Source: WHSM01 sp050701635 (GTDB taxonomy: Bacteria; Actinomycetota; Actinomycetes; Mycobacteriales; Micromonosporaceae). From it: 25,215 nucleotides of DNA. The stretch spans positions 1 through 25,215 of the forward strand of contig JBOGDF010000029.1 of the NCBI GenBank assembly GCA_050701635.1, written 5' to 3'. A program made the position numbers and the translations under genes. Positions within the stretch are counted from its first letter, which is position 1; each line of letters opens with the position of its first letter. Under the pieces are notes generated by a model. That model had not been told where the DNA came from. It saw nothing but the letters and a program-made list of their open reading frames with translations, and did no database searches. Below are positions 21,126 through 25,215 of this stretch, piece by piece.

Positions 21126-22577
21126 TCAGGTGGTGATTGCTGCGGCGATTTGGTCGCCGAGGGGTTTGTCGATGTTGCGCCAGTAGGCGGTGGCGCGGTC
21201 GCGTACGGGGGCGCAGACTCCGTCGGTGAGGACGGCGGCGACGTTGTTGACCAGGCGGGCCCGGGCGGCGTCGTCCAGGACGTCGCGTACCAGGGTGCCG
21301 GGCTGGCCGAAGTCGTCGTCCTCGGCGTGCAGGGTGGCGGCGGCGCGCACCATCTCGGCGGCCTCCACGCCCCAGCCGTGGTCGGCGCCCGCCCCGGAGA
21401 CGGCGGGACCGCCGTACGAGTTGGGGGAGTAGACCGGCTGGGCGCCGTTGTGGTGGTAGCGCATCGCCCCGTCGAAGGTGTACGTGTTCACCGGCACCTG
21501 TGGCTGGTTGACGGGCAGCTGCTGGTAGTTGGGGCCGATCCGATGCCGGTGGGTGTCGGCGTACGCGAACATCCGGCCCAGCAGCATCTTGTCCGGCGAG
21601 ACGCCGATCCCGGGCACCAGCGCGGACGGCTCGAACGCGGCCTGTTCGATCTGGGCGAAGAAGTTCTCCGGATTGCGGTCCAGCACCAGCCGGCCGACCC
21701 GCTGCAACGGGTAGTCGCCGTGCGGCCACACCTTGGTCAGGTCGAACGGGTTGAACCGGTACGCTGGGGCGTCGGCATACGGCATCAGCTGCACGTACAG
21801 GGTCCAGCAGGGGTGGTCGCCCCGCGCGATCGAGCCGAACAGGTCCCGCCGGTGGTAGTCCGGATCGTCGGAGACCATCGCGGCGGCTTCCTCGGCGGTG
21901 AAGGTCTCGATGCCCTGGTCGGTCTTGAAGTGGTATTTCACCCAGAACCGCTCGCCGGCGGCGTTCACCCACAGGTACGTGTGCGAGCCGAAGCCGTCCA
22001 TGTGCCGCCAGGTACGCGGGATGCCGCGGTCGCCGAACAGCCAGGTCACCTGGTGGGCGGACTCCGGATTGAGGGTCCAGAAGTCCCACTGCATGTCGTT
22101 GTCGCGTACCCCGATGTCGGGCAGCCGCTTCTGGGAGCGGATGAAGTGCGGGAACTTCATCGGGTCCCGGATGAAGAACACCGGGGTGTTGTTACCGACC
22201 AGGTCGTAGTTGCCGTCGGCGGTGTAGAACTTCACGGCGAAGCCGCGCGGGTCGCGTACGGTGTCGGCCGAGCCCCGCTCGCCCGCGACCGTGGAGAACC
22301 GCAGCAGGGCGCCGGTACGGGTGCCGGGCGCGAACACCGCCGCCTTGGTGTACGCCGACACGTCGTCGGTGACCTCGAAGTATCCGAACCCGCCGCCGCC
22401 CTTGGCGTGCACGTTCCGCTCCGGTACGCGTTCCCGGTTGAAGTGCGCCATCTGGGCGATGAAGTGGTGATCGTGCAGCAGCAGCGGGCCGTCGGCGCCG
22501 GCGGTGAGGACGAAGGCATCGCTCGGCGCGGGCGCGCCGGTCTCGGTGGTGGAGAGGGCTGGGGTGTCGGATGTCAT
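21126..22577 (-). CDS. katA: Haem catalase, small-subunit (clade 3) type
   Basis: This 483-aa monofunctional catalase disproportionates hydrogen peroxide. The distal His57 is in VPERNVHAKGGGGFGYFEVT, the distal Asn130 in LVGNNTPVFFIRDP, and the proximal haem ligand Tyr339 in RMFAYADTHRHRIGPNY, with Arg335 beside it. Length and motifs fit small-subunit NADPH-binding catalases without the flavodoxin-like C-terminal domain. ATG 22577 is preferred to the alternative six codons upstream because AAAGGGA lies nine bases before it. The region upstream contains TGAC/GTCA repeats that could be a regulator site, unproven. The gene symbol reflects the class, not a verified orthologue. Confidence 0.94.
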   Translation of the reverse strand: MTSDTPALSTTETGAPAPSDAFVLTAGADGPLLLHDHHFIAQMAHFNRERVPERNVHAKGGGGFGYFEVTDDVSAYTKAAVFAPGTRTGALLRFSTVAGERGSADTVRDPRGFAVKFYTADGNYDLVGNNTPVFFIRDPMKFPHFIRSQKRLPDIGVRDNDMQWDFWTLNPESAHQVTWLFGDRGIPRTWRHMDGFGSHTYLWVNAAGERFWVKYHFKTDQGIETFTAEEAAAMVSDDPDYHRRDLFGSIARGDHPCWTLYVQLMPYADAPAYRFNPFDLTKVWPHGDYPLQRVGRLVLDRNPENFFAQIEQAAFEPSALVPGIGVSPDKMLLGRMFAYADTHRHRIGPNYQQLPVNQPQVPVNTYTFDGAMRYHHNGAQPVYSPNSYGGPAVSGAGADHGWGVEAAEMVRAAATLHAEDDDFGQPGTLVRDVLDDAARARLVNNVAAVLTDGVCAPVRDRATAYWRNIDKPLGDQIAAAITT

Positions 22578-22678
22578 CCGCAATGTCCCTTTCACAGTGG
22601 GGTACGGGGATGGGGTCGCCGCCCTACCGGCACCCTATGTGGTCGGCCGGTGACTTTTCGAGAGCAAGATGACTCTGG

Positions 22679-23407
22679 TCACTCGCCGTTCAGCTCGTCC
22701 CGGCGGTCCGACACGTAGTGGGGGCGGTCCGTTATCACGACGCTCACCCGCCGGTCACCGAGGTAGCGGTCGATCATGGCGTCGTTGTTGATCGTCCACA
22801 CCATCGCCGGTACGCCCGCCGCCGCACACCGCCGCAGCGTGCCCAGCCGGGCCAGCCAGTGGTGCATCGCGACGAAATCGGCGCCGCAGCGGCGTACCCG
22901 GCGTACCGGGAAGAGCTCCGCGATCCGGGTCTCCAGTTGCCGCCGCGCCGGCGCGCCGACGAGGTGGCGCCCCAGTGCCAGCCCCACCCGTACCCCCGGA
23001 AAGGTCTTCTTGATCTGGGCCACCGACGCTTCCTCCAGCGACGTGACGAGGTAGTTGCCCCGGCCCAGCGCCTGCTCCGCGATGGTGAGCACCCGGTCCT
23101 CGTACCCGGTCTCCTTCAGGTCCAGGTGCGCCCGGACCCGGCCCGCCAGCAGCCCCAGCACGTCACTCACGGTCGGCACCTGGTAGCCGGCCAGGCCGCA
23201 CAGCCGGGGGTACGTGAGCCCGCTGAGCAGCTGCCGTCCGGAGGTCTCCGGCAGCGCGTCGTTGTGGAACGCCACCAACTGGTCGTCCCGGGTACGCCGG
23301 ATGTCCAGCTCCACGTAGTCCGCGCCGCTGTCCACACTGGACGCGTACGCCTCGCGGGTGGCGAGCGGGGCCGACTCGCCGCCGCCGCGGTGCGCGCAGA
23401 CCTCCAT
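22679..23407 (-). CDS. Glycerophosphodiester phosphodiesterase
   Basis: This 242-aa GDPD enzyme cleaves glycerophosphodiesters to glycerol-3-phosphate plus an alcohol, using a divalent metal in a TIM barrel. Key residues can be read: His6-Arg7 (CAHRGGG), Glu33 and Asp35 (YVELDI) and His48 (AFHND), followed by the strand HLDLKE and VWTINND near the C-terminus. No signal peptide is seen, so it is probably cytoplasmic. The frame stays open another 1.3 kb upstream, antisense to parA and DUF2231. The family starts at ATG 23407, which I use. It is divergent from the ParA gene by 69 bp. Confidence 0.92.
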   Translation of the reverse strand: MEVCAHRGGGESAPLATREAYASSVDSGADYVELDIRRTRDDQLVAFHNDALPETSGRQLLSGLTYPRLCGLAGYQVPTVSDVLGLLAGRVRAHLDLKETGYEDRVLTIAEQALGRGNYLVTSLEEASVAQIKKTFPGVRVGLALGRHLVGAPARRQLETRIAELFPVRRVRRCGADFVAMHHWLARLGTLRRCAAAGVPAMVWTINNDAMIDRYLGDRRVSVVITDRPHYVSDRRDELNGE

Positions 23408-23476
23408 GACCCAACTGTGCCGTATCCGGGCGTGCCGGCGTTGCTCTGACCCGGTGCGGCCCCCAGACTGTTCGTC

Positions 23477-24232
23477 ATGGCGGTGACACTCGCGGTGGCG
23501 AACCAGAAGGGCGGCGTGGGAAAGACCACGACCGTGGCCTGCCTGGGCGCCGCGTACGCCGAGCTGGGCCACCGGGTGCTGCTGGTCGACCTCGACCCGC
23601 AGGCGTGCCTGACGTTCTCGCTCGGGCTGGAGCCGCGGGAGCTGACGCCGAACGCGTACCAGGTGCTGCTCGGCAAGGCCGAACCCGCCGAAGCGGTACG
23701 CCGCCTCGACACCGGCTGCGACCTGCTGCCGGCGGGCATCGAGATGGCCGGCTGCGAAGCCGTGCTGGCGCCGCTGACCGATCGGGAGACCCGGCTGCGC
23801 GACGCGCTGGCCATGCTCGCCGACGACTACCAGCAGATCGTGATCGACTGCCCGCCCACGCTCGGCCTGCTCACCCTGAACGGGCTGATCGCCGCCGACG
23901 CCCTGGTGGTGCCGGTGCAGGCGGAGCTGCTGGCGTTCCGCGGCGTCGACCAGCTGCTGGACACCGTGGAGGACGAGGTGCTGGCGTACAACCCGGGGCT
24001 GCGGGTGCTCGGGGTGCTGCCGACGCAGTTCGATCCGCGTACCCGGCACGCCCGCCAGGTGGTCGGGGCGATCGCCGACACGTACGGCCTGCCGGTGCTG
24101 GCGCCGTCGATTCCCCGCTCGGTACGTTTCGCAGAAGCACCGGCCGCCGGGCGTACCGTACTGGACACCGCGCGGCGCAGCCGCGGCGCGGAGGCGTACC
24201 GGGAGCTGGCCCGCAACCTGCTGGCCGGGTAG
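23477..24232 (+). CDS. ParA/Soj family ATPase, solitary
   Basis: This 251-aa deviant Walker-A ATPase has NQKGGVGKTT (9-18) with the signature Lys11, DLDPQA around Asp40 (switch I) and VIDCPPTLG with Asp124 (Walker B). DNA-partitioning ParA proteins dimerise on ATP and bind DNA nonspecifically. No parB gene lies beside it, so it may position another cargo or belong to the orphan ParA group common in actinobacteria. The next gene, 43 bp away, encodes a DUF2231 membrane protein. The start is ATG 23477 by the family N-terminus. The true partner is unknown. Confidence 0.92.
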   Translation: MAVTLAVANQKGGVGKTTTVACLGAAYAELGHRVLLVDLDPQACLTFSLGLEPRELTPNAYQVLLGKAEPAEAVRRLDTGCDLLPAGIEMAGCEAVLAPLTDRETRLRDALAMLADDYQQIVIDCPPTLGLLTLNGLIAADALVVPVQAELLAFRGVDQLLDTVEDEVLAYNPGLRVLGVLPTQFDPRTRHARQVVGAIADTYGLPVLAPSIPRSVRFAEAPAAGRTVLDTARRSRGAEAYRELARNLLAG

Positions 24233-24275
24233 CCGCCCGGCCGCTGTCCCGCACCACGTCCTGAGGAGGGCGCAC

Positions 24276-24803
24276 ATGCCGTTCGAGGAGATCCTGGGGT
24301 TGCCGGCACATCCGCTGCTGGTGCACGCCGCGGTGGTGCTGGTGCCGCTGCTGATAGTGGTCGGCATCGGGTACGGGCTGATCCCGCCGCTGCGGCGCAA
24401 GCTGGACGTGGTGCTGGTGGCGCTCGCGCTGGCCGCTCCCGGCGCGGTGTTCGCCGCCCGGGAGAGCGGTGCCGAATTCGAGAAGCGGCTCGCCAGCAAG
24501 GACCAGCTGCCGGCCGAGCTCGCCGAGAAGGTCGCCAACCACTCGGCGCTGTCGGAGACTCTGTGGTGGCTGGTGCTGGCGCTCGGCGGGCTCGCGCTGC
24601 TGCTGGTGCTCGCCGACAAGCTGCTGAGTCCGCGTACCACGGTGTACGACGAAGACGGCGACGAAATGCGTACCGGTGGCGTGTTCCGGTTCCTGGTCAC
24701 GCTGCTGCTGACGCTCGCCCTGCTCGGGGTGGGCGCCGGCGCCGGCTGGTACGTCTACCGCACCGGTCACACCGGCTCCCAGATGGTGTGGGAAGGCTCG
24801 TAG
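24276..24803 (+). CDS. DUF2231 domain membrane protein
   Basis: This 175-aa membrane protein has four hydrophobic helices: LVHAAVVLVPLLIVVGIGYGL, DVVLVALALAAPGAVFAA, TLWWLVLALGGLALLLVLA and FLVTLLLTLALLGVGAGAG. It opens with LGLPAHPLLVHA, whose two histidines, together with His153 in RTGHTGS, fit the DUF2231 pattern, a family suspected to bind haem. A GAGGAGG ribosome binding site precedes ATG 24276 by seven bases. It follows parA by 43 bp and is probably co-transcribed. The function is unknown. Confidence 0.86.
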   Translation: MPFEEILGLPAHPLLVHAAVVLVPLLIVVGIGYGLIPPLRRKLDVVLVALALAAPGAVFAARESGAEFEKRLASKDQLPAELAEKVANHSALSETLWWLVLALGGLALLLVLADKLLSPRTTVYDEDGDEMRTGGVFRFLVTLLLTLALLGVGAGAGWYVYRTGHTGSQMVWEGS

Positions 24804-24809
24804 CCGTCC

Positions 24810-25215
24810 TCAGGTGAGCGGCGCGGTGAACCAGCATGGCGCGTCGGCGCGGAACTCTTCGGGTGCCAGCGCGCTGGCGGCTTCCGGCACCGCGCCGATC
24901 AGGCCGGCGAGGGTGGCGAGGTCGGTCAGGTTGGTCTCGTGCACCAGCTGCGGTTGCCGGGGCCAGGCGCCGATCACCAGCGAGGCCGGTACGCCACGCC
25001 GCTGCAGCGCCTCGATGGTGAGCGCGGTGTGGTTGAGGGTGCCGAGGCCGGCGCGTACCACCACCACGGCCGGTGCGGAGACCGCGACCGCGAGCTCGGC
25101 GGCCGTCCAGGGGTGGCCGGACGCCGGGTGTACGCCCATCGGCACCAGCAGCCCGCCGGCGCCTTCGATCAGCACCAGGTCGTGGTCGGCGGCGAGCTCG
25201 CGTACGGCCCGGGTG
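24810..25215 (-). CDS. bioD: Dethiobiotin synthetase, C-terminal part (partial)
   Basis: The right edge of the window cuts the 5' part of this gene; the visible 134 residues are its C-terminal portion. Dethiobiotin synthetase uses ATP and CO2 to close the ureido ring of biotin from 7,8-diaminopelargonic acid. The family motif DLVLIEGAGGLLVPM is present, followed by VVVVRAGLGTLNHTALTIEALQRRG, corresponding to the nucleotide-binding region. The C-terminus ends normally 6 bp beyond the DUF2231 stop, in convergent orientation. Other biotin genes probably lie outside the window to the right. Confidence 0.88.
   Translation of the reverse strand, partial: TRAVRELAADHDLVLIEGAGGLLVPMGVHPASGHPWTAAELAVAVSAPAVVVVRAGLGTLNHTALTIEALQRRGVPASLVIGAWPRQPQLVHETNLTDLATLAGLIGAVPEAASALAPEEFRADAPCWFTAPLT

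Noticed and set aside
21084..22718. Plus-strand frame of 544 codons over the catalase gene
   Set aside because: It is a Val/Gly/Arg-rich shadow of the catalase, whose catalytic residues are all present on the minus strand.
23408..24700. Upstream extension of the GDPD reading frame giving a 673-aa protein
   Set aside because: The added part is antisense to parA and DUF2231 and shows no domain; GDPD homology begins at ATG 23407.

Overview
This 25.2 kb window comes from a high-GC actinobacterium. The frequent CGTAC-containing codons, the many GTG starts and families such as DUF4190, DUF4873, DUF6758, AurF-like diiron proteins and Rv2578c-type radical SAM proteins suggest Micromonosporaceae (Micromonospora/Actinoplanes type). 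This is a family-level guess from gene content. It is chromosomal, densely coding sequence: 26 protein genes are called, one cut by the right edge and one only 51 codons long. No tRNA, rRNA, CRISPR array or transposase is visible, and no gene-free stretch exceeds 300 bp. The only mobile element is an intein.

Left part (1-5200): an SDR oxidoreductase is divergent from a HpcH/CitE-type CoA-ester lyase. These are followed by a VOC protein, a DUF4190 membrane protein, a second SDR and an acyl-CoA dehydrogenase. Together with a MaoC hydratase at 14.6 kb, these look like parts of a branched C4/C5 acyl-CoA route, possibly the ethylmalonyl-CoA pathway. Region 5200-7320: a TetR regulator and a DUF4873 protein are divergent from an AurF-like diiron oxygenase that keeps the full metal-ligand set. 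Three GTAAC/GTTAC half-sites lie between the divergent starts.

Region 7320-11280 is the most interesting. A YcaQ/AlkX-type crosslink DNA glycosylase is followed on the same strand by an Rv2578c-family radical SAM protein. A 344-residue intein with a LAGLIDADG endonuclease interrupts the radical SAM protein exactly at the third cysteine of its CxxxCxxC cluster motif. A perfect LexA/SOS palindrome, TCGAACATATGTTCGA, ends 8 bp before its start codon. A DCC-family thiol oxidoreductase gene and a strong terminator follow.

Region 11280-14340 (minus strand): a secreted S8 protease, and a translationally coupled pair made of a single-pass membrane protein and an HTTM membrane protein. Region 14580-20083 (plus strand): MaoC hydratase, TrmH-type RNA methyltransferase, DUF6758 zinc-ribbon protein, a 51-aa membrane peptide with a strong ribosome binding site, a bPH membrane protein, a PHP phosphoesterase, MarC and a RecB-like nuclease with an Fe-S cysteine set. 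Region 20147-25215: an MpaB-like oxygenase, a clade-3 type catalase and a glycerophosphodiester phosphodiesterase on the minus strand, a solitary ParA and a DUF2231 membrane protein on the plus strand, and the C-terminal part of dethiobiotin synthetase (bioD) running off the edge.
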